Below are positions 14,713-25,503 of a DNA stretch of 45,000 nt, piece by piece. The position numbers and the translations under genes are program-made. Position 1 is the first letter of the stretch. The number at the start of each line of letters is the position of its first letter. The notes beneath the pieces are model-generated. The model was not told the origin of the DNA. It did no database searches and saw nothing but the letters and a program-made list of their open reading frames with translations. Source of the DNA: Neocallimastix lanati (nom. inval.). Its lineage: Eukaryota; Neocallimastigomycota; Neocallimastigomycetes; Neocallimastigales; Neocallimastigaceae. The stretch covers positions 1,270,001-1,315,000 of the forward strand of contig JACVTC010000007.1 of assembly GCA_016946835.1 (NCBI GenBank). Reading direction: 5' to 3'.

Positions 14713-14745
<33 letters not shown>

Positions 14746-14807
14746 GTTTTTTTTTATTTTTTATTTTTTTTTTATTTTTATTTTATTTTTATTTTTATTT
14801 TTTATTT
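9918..14807. other. AT-rich intergenic region with homopolymers and microsatellites
   Basis: No supported gene lies here. The stretch contains a 36-base A run at 11132-11167, further A-rich runs around 10733-10753, 11318-11338 and 11750-11772, AAAT and AAT arrays, and long T runs near 13411-13439, 13589-13615 and 14288-14318. Predicted peptides in this stretch are poly-Phe/Ile/Tyr translations of homopolymers and are not credible genes. It contains the shared 3' regions of the convergent formin (+) and lectin-like (-) genes. Confidence 0.7.
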
Positions 14808-15712
14808 TTAAGCATAAGTTAAAATTTCAAAATCCTTCGTAGTTTCTTCTTTTCCAGCTAAACCATAGGAAGCACAATTAGCTCCATGATAGGTTTCACC
14901 AAAGTAAGTTGTACCTTTCTTAACACATTTAGCAACATAAAGATTTGTAATACTATTTTTATAACCAGCCATGATTGGATTATTATCAATATGAACTGGA
15001 GGCTTACATGGAGTCCATCTATATTTTGTTGGATCACAAATTAAAATTTCAAATTGTTCACAAATTACTTCTTTACCATCATAACAAACATAACATCTAC
15101 TTTGTACTGGATCAAAGTAACCTGGATGAACACCACCACCAGCTTCACCACGACCAACATAAAACATTCTACCAAATTTTTCATTAGCTACACCAACAGC
15201 ATTTGGTGGTACAAAACCTCTATAGGAAACCCAATCATATGGAACAGTTTTTTCATTATTATTAGTATTATTAAGCATAAAATTTTGGGGTTTGAAAAAT
15301 TCATAGGGTTGTTGTGGTTGATTTTGATTTTCTCCATATGGTTGTTGTTGTGGGTTTTGTCCACCGAATGGTGGTTGGAATTCTCCAAATGGTGGCTGTC
15401 CGAATTGATTAAAGTTTTGTTGTTCATATTTAGGAAGTTGATCACCATCAAATTGACCATAGTATGATGGTGGGAATCCATATGGCTGTTGACCAAATGG
15501 TGGTTGTCCAAATGGAGGTTGTCCATATGGTGGCTGACCGAATGGGAATTGACCAAATGGTGGCTGACCGTATGCTGGTTGTCCATATCCAAATTGTTCA
15601 AAACCTTGTTTTTGGAATTCTGGATTATCGAATGGTTTTGAGAATGGAATTTGTTGATTTTGTTGGTCTTGCTTTTCATTCTGTTGTTGATTTTGTTGTT
15701 GATTTTGTTGAC

Positions 15713-15776
<64 letters not shown>

Positions 15777-16148
15777 GTTGTTGTTGTTGTTGCTATTGCT
15801 GTTATTGTTGTTATTGCTATTATTATTATCATTTTTTTTATGATGATGTTTTTGTGGACGTTCAGTATTATGACCACTGCAAGTAGAACAATTACTATTA
15901 TAACTACAGGTACTACAGTTAGAGTGGCGACGACGGTGGCCAGAACATGTACTGCAGCTAGAACTACGACGGTGATGACGGCTTACCCCTTCTTGATTAC
16001 GGCAAACTCTCCAAAGGGAAGGAGCCATAGATGGTTCCCAACCCATTTGAGATGTATGAGCTTGAACTAATTCATAAAGAATACCTTCATATTCAATTTT
16101 GGTACCTGGTGGATCATAGTAAACATTAGCTCTCCATTTTTCACCCAT
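14808..16148 (-). CDS. CBM5/12-like and DM9-domain protein (putative intracellular lectin)
   Basis: The protein has 446 residues and a single exon. Residues 1-55 match the chitin-binding CBM5/12 pattern: [19 protein letters not shown], then a conserved Tyr, a His-Thr and a terminal LWRV. Residues ~62-95 hold three CSTCS motifs among Arg/His/Ser. Residues ~105-150 are poly-Asn, followed by Gln-rich sequence and about ten [12 protein letters not shown]-type repeats (~185-285). The C-terminal 145 residues contain two DM9 (DUF3421) repeats: one near 302-371 with [20 protein letters not shown], and one near 390-444 with the matching [24 protein letters not shown]9 proteins studied in animals bind mannose-type glycans. 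No signal peptide or membrane segment is visible, so a cytosolic sugar-binding or structural role is inferred. The Met at 16148 starts directly on the CBM-like domain and is preceded by AT-rich leader sequence. Confidence 0.88.
15713..15790. repeat. (ATT)n / (GTT)n array encoding poly-Asn
   Basis: About 21 consecutive ATT triplets on the plus strand are followed by GTT triplets. Read on the minus strand, they are AAT/AAC codons in the middle of the lectin-like protein. The array stays in frame and is likely to vary in length between alleles. Confidence 0.9.
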
Positions 16149-16466
16149 TTTGAATTTTTATTAATATTTAATTACCAAACTAAAAATATAAATAATAATA
16201 ATAATAATGATAAAAAATAAAAAAAAAAAAAACATGATAAATAAAGTATTAATAAATAATTTACTAGAAAGAAGATAGTATATATATTTTAATTATTATT
16301 TTTAAAAATTTTAAAGATTTCTTTATTTATTAATAATTCTTGTCATGTTAATTCATTTTAATAAATAAAATTTATTGTTGTAAATTTAAAAATTAAATAT
16401 TTGTTTCTCGAAAATTTACTGAATAATTAAATAATTAAATAGTTAAATCAATTTAAATTATATCGA

Positions 16467-16511
<45 letters not shown>

Positions 16512-17538
16512 TTCCATTTCAATTTGCAATCTAATTAAAAAAAAGCTCTTTTCATTTTGAAGTTTTTTCTTTTAATATAAATATTTATATCATTCACATC
16601 CCATTTTATATAGTATTTTTCATATCAAATTCATTTTCTTTCAAAAATTTGTTGTTGTTTATATAATATATATATATTTTCTGAATGATAAAATTATGAC
16701 AATTAAAATATATATAATCCTTTTTCATTTTGAAGACATCGGCTTATGATTAATTATATATATATATATATATATTTTTTTTTTTTTAAGAAAAAAAATA
16801 GCTTTTTTTCTATATGATATTAATAATATAAATTTGATTTATTATATATATTTCTTTATTATTTACCTTTGAAATAAATTTATTGATTTAAAAATAAAAA
16901 AATTTAAAAATAATAAATGAAAATGATTTTTTTTTTTTTATTATTTTTATAAAAATATAATAAATAAACAAACTTTGGAAAACATTTTTATATAAATTTT
17001 TTTTTTTTATTTTTTTATTTTTTTATTTTAAAAGAATATTAAATATATATTACATTCAATAGAAATAAATTAAAATTTATTTATTAATTAAACTATTTAT
17101 CCATTTACATTAATTAATAAATTATTTATTATATTAAATATTTATATATTTATATTATTAATTATTATAATTAAAGTTAAATTTTTATTTTAAAAAATTT
17201 TTTTTTTTTTTATTATTATTAAAAACACCCTTAAATTTTATATTGTACAATTTGGATATATATATAAATTATATTATATATAAATATTTGTATATATTTA
17301 TTTTAGTTACATATCTTTTTAAATTTCTTATTTTTTTTTCTATTTTTTCATTTAATACAGATAATATATAAATTTATGCAAATTTTTTTTCTTTTTATTT
17401 TATTTTATTATCTATTTTACAAAATAGTAAAAAATATTATTTAAAATTAAATATAACAATTATTTTATTATATTTTATTTTTTTTCATTATTTATTATTT
17501 ATTTCATATATATACATATATAATATCTTATCTAAATA

Positions 17539-17569
<31 letters not shown>

Positions 17570-17680
17570 ATATATACATATATATATGTATATATATATA
17601 TATATTTTTTTTAAATATTTAAAACGATGAAAATAATTAAAATAAAAATATAATATTTTATACTATTTTTACTTTCAAAA

Positions 17681-17716
<36 letters not shown>

Positions 17717-17828
17717 TAATTTCTTTAAAAATTGTATAAAATTCATGATTTTTCAATTCTATATTTTTTTAAAAAAAAAAAAAAAAAAGATTATTTTTAA
17801 TAAAAGTATTAATAATAAAATAAAAAAA

Positions 17829-17906
<78 letters not shown>

Positions 17907-17919
17907 TTTTTGTTAAAAT
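16149..17919. other. AT-rich intergenic region
   Basis: No coding or RNA gene is apparent. The stretch holds T runs at about 16471-16505 and 17682-17713, an AAAT microsatellite near 17540-17572, a TA-dinucleotide run near 17868-17896 and an A-rich run near 17832-17856. It lies between two minus-strand genes and should include the lectin-like gene's promoter, just above 16148, and the 3' region of the next gene. Confidence 0.65.
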
Positions 17920-20900
17920 TTAAAATATGGTATCTTTCTTATTATAAATATTTAATTTAATTGGCATCACTAATTGATATTTAGATTCATTAGTACGGTA
18001 TATAATGGTAATTTTATCATCAATTTTTTCTACAAAATCAACACCATTTTCATCCTTCTCTTCATTCGCATTATCACTATCATTATTTTCTCCTTCTTCT
18101 TCTTTTTCTTTATATTTTCCTTTATTCCTATATGTAATTCCTTCATTATTATCTTTCATTGTTTGTTTTTCGGTATTCCAATTATCAAAATTGTTATTAA
18201 AGTTATCTTTCGTAGAATATGAACTAGCTTCGGTAATATCTAGCCATTCTTGTTTACCTTTTGGTGACATTGTAGATTCAAATATTATTTCTTTTTCTTT
18301 ATTAATAGGTTCCGTTCCGAATTGAATTGTAGTTTTGGTATCCTTCTTTATAAGATTAATATTAGAAGAAAAATAGTGACTTTGTTGGGAAAGATTTTCT
18401 TCCAATTCATGTCTATGTCTATTCTTGATATTACTATTTATATTTATGGATGAATCATTGGATTTTGTATAATTGTTTTTTCTTTTTTCTGTTTCTTTTT
18501 TCTTTCCTTCTCCTGCTCCTTCTAGTTCTTCTTCTCCTTCTCCATTTCTTTTTCCTCCTCCTTCTTCTTCTCCTTCTTTCTCCTCATCTTCATCTTCTCC
18601 TTCTTTCTCCTCATCTTCATCTTCTTCATTTTTTTCAACATATATATAATTATTTGGTTTCAATTGTCCATTCTCATCAAAATATTGTCTATATTCTGGC
18701 ATATTTGTAACTAGAATTTCGGTCAATGGAATACGACAATATCTTTTACTTAATTCAGCTACAATTACAGCTTTTGTATAATTGGATAAATATTTATAGT
18801 TTTGTTCGTTGTATACATTACCCTTTTCATCTACAAATATCATTTCTCTGTCAAGAATTGGTGGAGGTGATGATATTGTTTCTAAGGTGATTGTTTTACT
18901 TTCTGATTCTTCAATCCTATTATATAAAAGAGGGGCGTTTTCTTTATTTTCAAATTTTTTCTTTGGTTGAATTTTATTAAATTCTAAATTGGTGAGGGTT
19001 GGATCCAATAAAAGAGAAACATCATTTTCAAGGAAATTTTCTTCATTTTCTTCTTTTATTTTTTCTTTTTCTTTTTCTTGTTGTTTTTGTTGTTTTTGTT
19101 GTTTTTGTTGTTTTTGTTGTTTTTGTTGTTTTTGTTGTTTTTGTTGTTTTTGTTGTTCTTGTTGTTTTTGTTGTTCTTGTTGTTCTTGATGTTCTTGATG
19201 TTCTAGTTGTTTTTGTTGTTCTTGTTGTTCTTGATGTTCTTGATGTTCTTGTTGTTTTTGTTCTTGTTGTTGCTTTTCTTGAATAAGAATAATACTATCT
19301 GGATTAATATCTAATATTTCGGAAGATATACTCATTAAATCTTGATCAATCATGCTTGAAATGGATTCATCTTTTCCTTTGAAATCATGTTTTTCATTTT
19401 TTTTAATTTTATTAGTATCTTTATTTAATTGATAATCCATTACAGATGATGATGATAATATGTAAGAAGAAGTATCAAGGATTATATTTCTATTTATTTT
19501 CTTTTCTTTGGTATTTTTATGCTTATGATACGATTTTTTAGTGATCCTTTCTTTAGCTTTTCTTCTAGCATTTAATTTACGTTGAGTATATGGTGATCTT
19601 CTAATAGAGTAAGCATCTGAAGTATATTCTTCTTCTTCTTCTTCTTCTTCTTTTTCTTCACATAATAAACCACTAAAGGATCTTTTACGTTCACCAGATA
19701 AAGATTCACTGATATCTGAAATGGAATTTGAACGAACTAAACTTTTCCTTTTTCTAGTATTCCATGATGGTACCTTTTCATAAACAAAGGGATCGCTAAT
19801 TATATTAGGATGATCAATTATTGTAGAAGAAGAAGAAAAACTAGAAGAAAGTAAATTCAAATTTAAAGAATTTGATCTTCTATAGATAGCTGAATTATAG
19901 AATATAGATGGCTTAATTTGAAGATCAGAATCATTAATTCCAATAAAGTGCTCTTCTTTATTACATAATTTTTTCAATGGAGAATTCAAAGAAGGTAATG
20001 AATTGATATTTTCTGAACTTAGATAGCTTGATGTTTCTTCCATATTTAAAAGAAGTGGATGATTTGATTTTCTTAAAGATCTTTTGAAATCTTTATTATA
20101 ATTTGGAGAACTAGTACTTGTAGTACTAAAATTTTCATTGAATTTCATTAATGGTGTAGTTGATAAACTTTGATTATTATATGAATTTTCAATTTCTTCA
20201 TCTAATTCAAAATCAGATTCTAATGTATTATCTTTAATATTTCTAGCTTCATATTGAGATAAAGAAGGATCTTCCCAAATACCATCAATATTTATAAATC
20301 CTTTATAAATATCAAATTTATTTATATTAACCTTTTCTTTATTATTTAAATAAATTGAATCAAGATTTAAATGATGATTATTATTGTTATTATTATTATT
20401 CTTGCTATCATCGCTATTATCATTATTTCTGTTATAGTTGTTATTTAACTTAATATAAATTATGGTATCTTCTTGTTGTTTATCTATATTTTTATTTAAA
20501 TTATTTAAATTTATATTTTTATTTGTCTTTGAATGAGTATTTATATTTTTTAAATAATTATCCTTTTTTTGACCCTCGATTGGAATAAATTTATTATTAG
20601 TTTCATCATTAATAGACATGGAAATATCACTAATTGGTAGAGTATCTGCCATACTTTCAATTTCTGAAACTGATTCCATCTTTAAATCATCTTTAGAATT
20701 AAAAATATCATTATCGATTGAACCTCCAAAAGAGGAACCATTGAGGTTACTTTGAAGAAAAGAAGTTGAGCATGTGGAATGTGATTCAGAGATAGGTATT
20801 TCTTGATTTAAAGTTGCATTATCATAAAGTTTGTTTATATTAACTGAAGAAATACTCAACGAATCCACGTTAAATTTATTAATAGCTTCTTCTTTGTCTT

Positions 20901-21972
20901 TACCAGAAGAACATAACGTATTTAATTGTAAAAAAGATAATTCAGGTGAAAGTGGTAATTTCGTTGGTTTATTGGTTTGATTTAATTTAGAATTAAGGCT
21001 TGAAATTTTCTTATTCTTTTTGGAATTATAATGTTTAGTGTGATGTTTAAGAAAGTTAAAGGAAGAAGATGACGAGATTGAGGTAGTAATGGATAATGAA
21101 TCATCGGTAACCGAGGAAAGTGAAATCTTATCAAAATCACGATAACTATATTCATTACTTTTAATTTTTTTATTTATTATAGGTATTATATCCATTCTTT
21201 TACATTTGAAGATATCTTCTTCAGCACTTTCTTCCTTGGAAAAGTTTTTGAACCAGGATATTCCTTGAATACTCATTTTATTATTTTTAAAGTTATTTTC
21301 AATAAAAAGTGGTATGCTTTTAACTTTGGTTGGCGTAGTAATAATAAATGAAGAATTAGGGGAAGTGGGATAACTGTTGAAAACATTGTCACTTTCTTTA
21401 GATGGTGTTAAAGTAAGATCAAGATTTAAAGACTTTAAATTCTTCGTTGGTGTTGAATTTAAATTCACAGATTTCATACTTTTTGGAGTTGTTACATTTT
21501 TAAATAATTTTGGATTTTTAAATTTACTTTGAAATAATTCTTTTGGTATTGTATTTATTTTTTGTTTTTGCTTTGAAGCTGCTGTTGGAGAAGACGGTTG
21601 CGAAGGTTGGTGCGTTTGAATAAATACTTTAGCAGAATGTAAAGAATCCGAGTCATTCTTTATATTATCATGTAATGCGTTTATTAAATTTAAAGGTGAT
21701 GAGACATTAGTTTTTGTACTTTTTTTGGGGGTTCTAATAGATAAATGACTTAGAATGCGTGATATATTTGGTGTTTTTATAACAATATTATTAATAGACT
21801 GAATTGAGTTTGGCGATTGTGGTGGTGAAGAAGATGGCAGTGACACCATTATATTATTATTATTTTCTAATACTTTTATATTTAGTTTTCGTTTTTTGAT
21901 TTGATTATCATATTTATCTTCATTATCAAAAAGTATATTACATTTATTTTTATTTTTTACATCTGTTAACAT
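17920..21972 (-). CDS. Large low-complexity protein of unknown function, SP/TP-rich, probably nuclear
   Basis: This is one uninterrupted 1350-codon frame with normal Ser/Asn/Lys-rich coding use for this window. No known domain is recognised. The N-terminal ~240 residues contain many Ser/Thr-Pro sites, including SPPQSPN, KTPN, RTPKK, SSPLN, TTPKS, STPTK, LTPSK and TSPNS. This resembles CDK/MAPK-regulated proteins. Basic clusters such as KRKSLVRSNS (~760) and RRKAKERITKKSYHKHK (~800-820) could be nuclear localisation signals. Residues ~895-970 are a Gln/Lys/Glu repeat (QQK and QEHQEHQEQQ types). A more ordered segment, ~1045-1110, contains MIFVDEKGNVYNEQNYKYL and ILVTNMPEYRQYFDENGQL; it is the best candidate for a conserved domain. 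Acidic Glu/Asp/Gly repeats follow. The Met at 21972 is the first in frame. A regulatory or scaffold role is only an inference. Confidence 0.8.
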   Translation of the reverse strand: MLTDVKNKNKCNILFDNEDKYDNQIKKRKLNIKVLENNNNIMVSLPSSSPPQSPNSIQSINNIVIKTPNISRILSHLSIRTPKKSTKTNVSSPLNLINALHDNIKNDSDSLHSAKVFIQTHQPSQPSSPTAASKQKQKINTIPKELFQSKFKNPKLFKNVTTPKSMKSVNLNSTPTKNLKSLNLDLTLTPSKESDNVFNSYPTSPNSSFIITTPTKVKSIPLFIENNFKNNKMSIQGISWFKNFSKEESAEEDIFKCKRMDIIPIINKKIKSNEYSYRDFDKISLSSVTDDSLSITTSISSSSSFNFLKHHTKHYNSKKNKKISSLNSKLNQTNKPTKLPLSPELSFLQLNTLCSSGKDKEEAINKFNVDSLSISSVNINKLYDNATLNQEIPISESHSTCSTSFLQSNLNGSSFGGSIDNDIFNSKDDLKMESVSEIESMADTLPISDISMSINDETNNKFIPIEGQKKDNYLKNINTHSKTNKNINLNNLNKNIDKQQEDTIIYIKLNNNYNRNNDNSDDSKNNNNNNNNHHLNLDSIYLNNKEKVNINKFDIYKGFINIDGIWEDPSLSQYEARNIKDNTLESDFELDEEIENSYNNQSLSTTPLMKFNENFSTTSTSSPNYNKDFKRSLRKSNHPLLLNMEETSSYLSSENINSLPSLNSPLKKLCNKEEHFIGINDSDLQIKPSIFYNSAIYRRSNSLNLNLLSSSFSSSSTIIDHPNIISDPFVYEKVPSWNTRKRKSLVRSNSISDISESLSGERKRSFSGLLCEEKEEEEEEEEYTSDAYSIRRSPYTQRKLNARRKAKERITKKSYHKHKNTKEKKINRNIILDTSSYILSSSSVMDYQLNKDTNKIKKNEKHDFKGKDESISSMIDQDLMSISSEILDINPDSIILIQEKQQQEQKQQEHQEHQEQQEQQKQLEHQEHQEQQEQQKQQEQQKQQKQQKQQKQQKQQKQQKQQKQQEKEKEKIKEENEENFLENDVSLLLDPTLTNLEFNKIQPKKKFENKENAPLLYNRIEESESKTITLETISSPPPILDREMIFVDEKGNVYNEQNYKYLSNYTKAVIVAELSKRYCRIPLTEILVTNMPEYRQYFDENGQLKPNNYIYVEKNEEDEDEEKEGEDEDEEKEGEEEGGGKRNGEGEEELEGAGEGKKKETEKRKNNYTKSNDSSININSNIKNRHRHELEENLSQQSHYFSSNINLIKKDTKTTIQFGTEPINKEKEIIFESTMSPKGKQEWLDITEASSYSTKDNFNNNFDNWNTEKQTMKDNNEGITYRNKGKYKEKEEEGENNDSDNANEEKDENGVDFVEKIDDKITIIYRTNESKYQLVMPIKLNIYNKKDTIF
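19070..19290. repeat. In-frame Gln-rich minisatellite
   Basis: Iterated 9- to 18-bp units of the TTGTTTTTG and TTGTTCTTGATG types (plus strand) encode the QQK and QEHQEHQEQQ repeats of the 1350-residue protein. A longer block that encodes KQLEHQEHQEQQEQQKQ appears in two slightly different copies, which indicates slippage or unequal exchange. Confidence 0.85.
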
Positions 21973-22452
21973 TTTGCTTATATATAATAATATTTACAAA
22001 AACCTGTTTGACTTAATATTATGATTAAAATAATGCTTTCTATTTACCTTTATATCTTTTTATATATTTTGATATGGAATTTATTTTAAATATTTTTATA
22101 AAATTTTATAAGAAATAAATAGTTACTCTAAACAGTATAATAATTTTAAAATGATTTAATTAATATATATATATTTATATATATATATAATTTTTAGGTA
22201 TATAATTAATGAAGTAAATTTATAGAATATATAAAACAAATTAATTTATATAATATTTATAACAATAAAATAAATAAACATGTATATATGAATATGTAAT
22301 TATTATATTAAAAGAATAGTTTAAGATAATAAAATTATTGAAATATATATATATATGAAACAATAAAACTATTATACAAAATAATAGTTTTTTGAAATTA
22401 ATTTATAATATATTTCAAAGTATATATATATATATATATATAAAAATGAATA

Positions 22453-22510
<58 letters not shown>

Positions 22511-23519
22511 TACAGCGGTTATAACTCGTATTATTATATGAGATTTATTGTATTTTATTAAAATTTTTTAATTTAATACATTTTTTTTAAAAAAGTTGAT
22601 TTTAAATCAATTTTAACCTATTTTTTCCCTATTATTTACATATATATATAAAGAAAAAGAAACGATTTAAATATTTTGTTATATAATCATTTTTTTGTAT
22701 TACAACGTTTTGAAGTATATATTTATGAGAATAACTTTTTTTTTTTATTAATGCTTTATATTACTGAGGTTTGATTAATAGATAATAGAATATATTTTAA
22801 AATATTAAATAATGATAGATTTATATGTTATTAAATATTATATTTCATACTATTTGTAATTATCATATATATTATATATAATATGTTAGGAAAAAAAAAT
22901 ACCAAAAATAATTAACTTATGCTAATTGATTTATCATACATCATTTAAAATAAAACTTCTTGACTATAAGAATAAATGAAGTACTTGAATTTAATTAAAT
23001 ATTACTATTAATATTTTTTATCTTTAAATCTATTTAATAATAATTATTTATAATATTATTTAAGTCTTATAAATATAAATAAAAATCTTTAATTAACTTT
23101 TAAGAAAACACTTTCTTTAAAAAAAAAAATAAAAAAATCTTTTTTTTATAGTCAATAATTATTAATTATCCAATAATTTTTAATTTGTATTTAATATTAA
23201 TATATATATTTTTTAATAAAGTTATTTTTTTTAAAATTTTAATTTTTTTAATATAAAAAATATTTATATATAAATAATTTTTGTTAATCAAATCAACTTG
23301 TAAAATATATTAAATCAATAAAAATATATATATATATATATTATTTTTATAAAATTTGTTTTTATTATTAATTATTATTTTTAATATTTATATTTATTTA
23401 TATATTTATATTTATTATTTGATAAAATTCATATTAATCATTATTAACATTTTAATTTAATAAAATGTCTTTTAAGCTCTTAATGAAGATCATTATTATC
23501 TTATTGAATAATAATAAAA

Positions 23520-23550
<31 letters not shown>

Positions 23551-23777
23551 ATTAATAAATAAATTAATAAATAAATGATATAAAATATGTAATAAATTTC
23601 AATTTAGATGACAAATTACTTATAAATCTTATTATATATATGATTTTTGAAATTAAAGTTTAATAATTTCTATCATATAAATTTTAATAATATATAATAA
23701 TAATTTATAATTAATTATAAAAATTAGTTTATCCATATTTGATCTTGCTATAATATTTATACAGTAGAAAAGTTTTA

Positions 23778-23820
<43 letters not shown>

Positions 23821-24042
23821 TTAATATCCTAGAAATTACATTTCATGTATTACTGATTTATATATAATGGTTATCAATAGGTTTTTCATGTTGAAAAACC
23901 AATAATTAATTTATGTACAATAGATATTAATTATTTAAATTAAAATTTTTGTATTATATTTTTTATTCTTTTTTCTTTCTTTTTATTCTTTTGAATTTAA
24001 TATTTAGCAATTAAATAACAATTATATATTATTTTTTACGAA
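21973..24042. other. AT-rich intergenic region
   Basis: No gene was found. The stretch contains TA-dinucleotide runs near 22420-22475, a T run at about 22474-22507, an AAAT array near 23518-23552, an ATT array near 23778-23820 and a small perfect hairpin (GGTTTTTCA with a 3-base loop) at about 23880-23901. The first few hundred bases above 21972 should hold the promoter of the 1350-residue protein gene. Confidence 0.6.
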
Positions 24043-24116
24043 GCTCGCGTAGCCTAATCGGATAGGTTGTTAGACTTTTAATCTGAAGATTGCGAATTCA
24101 TGTCCCTCCATGAGTG
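24043..24116 (+). tRNA. tRNA-Lys(UUU)-like sequence, decayed T stem
   Basis: A 74-nt cloverleaf can be drawn. The acceptor pairs 24043-24049 with 24109-24115 (two G-U pairs, one mismatch), with G116 as discriminator. The D arm is GCCT/AGGT with an AATCGGAT loop. The anticodon arm is TTAGA/TCTGA around CTTTTAA, giving anticodon TTT at 24077-24079. The T loop is TTCATGT. The T stem GCGAA/CCCTC keeps only two of five pairs, with three changes all on the 5' side, so this is probably not a functional tRNA. It sits at the head of a GC-richer 400-bp block and may be the promoter part of a SINE. No other tRNA was noticed in the window. Confidence 0.55.
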
Positions 24117-24440
24117 CATTTATTTTACCACGGTGATATCCAAAAGGCTTTCCCTTAGCCGCATATTGGACCCAACCCTTACGATATTACGCTACATCTT
24201 TATCATAGGCATTGATGATATTATATCCACACGTCAATGATTACACCCATTGGAGGGGTGAATGGTTCCCATTTCGATGCTTGTGTGGTCAATAGAGATA
24301 TATATAGGAATGTATAGGGAATACAGCCCCAGACAGACATGTAATGATATGTGGAGAAGCGACGTTGTACTAGTATACCAGTAAATATCACAGTTATATC
24401 TGTTATGGTCATAATGAGAGATGGGTACTTATTATGTTTG
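24043..24440 (+). mobile_element. Candidate tRNA-Lys-derived SINE
   Basis: The block starts with a tRNA-Lys-like head containing an A-box-like TAGCCTAATCGG and a degenerate B-box-like GAATTCATGTCC. It continues without a break into about 320 bp of non-tRNA sequence (24117-24440) that is far richer in G and C than its surroundings and has no coding frame consistent with a protein. This head-plus-body structure is typical of tRNA-derived SINEs. No clear A-rich tail or target duplication was found and only one copy is in the window, so the right end is approximate. A non-coding RNA gene downstream of a tRNA relic is the alternative. Confidence 0.4.
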
Positions 24441-24531
24441 ACTAAATTATTTTTTATTTTTATGTTATTTTTATATACCATTTTCTTTAAATTTTATATC
24501 TACAATATTAATGTTACTTCCATGTAATAAT

Positions 24532-24581
<50 letters not shown>

Positions 24582-25209
24582 GGATATATCTAAAAAATTT
24601 AAAAATTATAAATATATATATATATATATTTATAATTATATATTACTATTTTTATTTAGTTCATTTATCTTTTATTAATATCTATAAGAAATATGATATG
24701 AAAATACAATTAGAATTTAAAAAAGTATAATAATATTTTATTAGAAATAACAAGAAAAATGAATTGTGTAAAGAATTTCCAGTAATATATTTGGAAATAT
24801 ATAACGTAAATATCTATAATAACAAATATTCCAATAAATAAAATAAATAATATACTAATTATGCATATATATTAATAAATAAATATATAACAAATTCAGA
24901 AAATATATGTTTTTACATTTTTAATTTTAATTATTTAATGATATTAATAAATTAAAATAAAATAATTTATTAAATGAGTTTAATTTGCATGTTTTTATAT
25001 ATATGTATTTTAATTAATTAAAATTCTATATTCTTAGATTGTGTCTTAAAACAATTATTACATATATTGGTATATATTATATTAATTACTAATACTAAAA
25101 ACAATTTTTATTTTTTATTTCTTTTGTATGATTGATATTTAAAAAATAATTTTTTTTACTATAATTAAATATTAATAGGTGTACTAAAAAAGTTTATATT
25201 TATTTATGT

Positions 25210-25211
<2 letters not shown>
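24441..25211. other. AT-rich intergenic region
   Basis: No gene was found. It contains a T run of over 40 bases near 24533-24577 and scattered AT-rich sequence. A small predicted peptide that begins inside the T run is a homopolymer artefact. Confidence 0.6.
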
Positions 25212-25265
<54 letters not shown>

Positions 25266-25317
25266 GTAATTGTATATAATAGATTCTAAATTTAATTAAT
25301 ATAATTATTATATCAAT

Positions 25318-25381
<64 letters not shown>

Positions 25382-25456
25382 TCTTTTATTATTAAGATTG
25401 GTATTGTAAGTATTTTTTTTTTTTAATATTCTTTTATTATTAAGATTGGTATTGTA

Positions 25457-25498
<42 letters not shown>
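25212..25498. repeat. Three long T tracts and a 34-bp tandem duplication
   Basis: Plus-strand T runs occupy 25212-25264 (53), 25320-25376 (57) and 25459-25498 (40). Between the last two, an identical 34-bp sequence occurs at 25377-25410 and 25425-25458, separated by a TA plus a 12-base T run (48-bp period). Read on the minus strand, this is a series of poly-A tracts directly following the mntP stop codon. Run lengths may be affected by sequencing error. Confidence 0.85.

Positions 25499-25503
<5 letters not shown>

Noticed and set aside
14975-16070. Several plus-strand frames and a second minus-strand frame across the lectin-like gene
   Set aside because: They are poly-Ile/Tyr/Val shadows of the poly-Asn and QPP repeats. 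The 446-residue frame has recognisable domains.
17974-19286. Plus-strand Phe/Leu/Cys-rich frames
   Set aside because: They are antisense shadows of the acidic and Gln-rich parts of the 1350-residue protein.
23880-23901. Perfect 9-bp hairpin as a terminator or regulatory RNA
   Set aside because: It is isolated, intergenic and far from any gene end, with no supporting context.
24221-24481. 86-codon minus-strand frame
   Set aside because: It lies inside the candidate SINE body, has no recognisable domain, and its first residues come from flanking AT-rich DNA.
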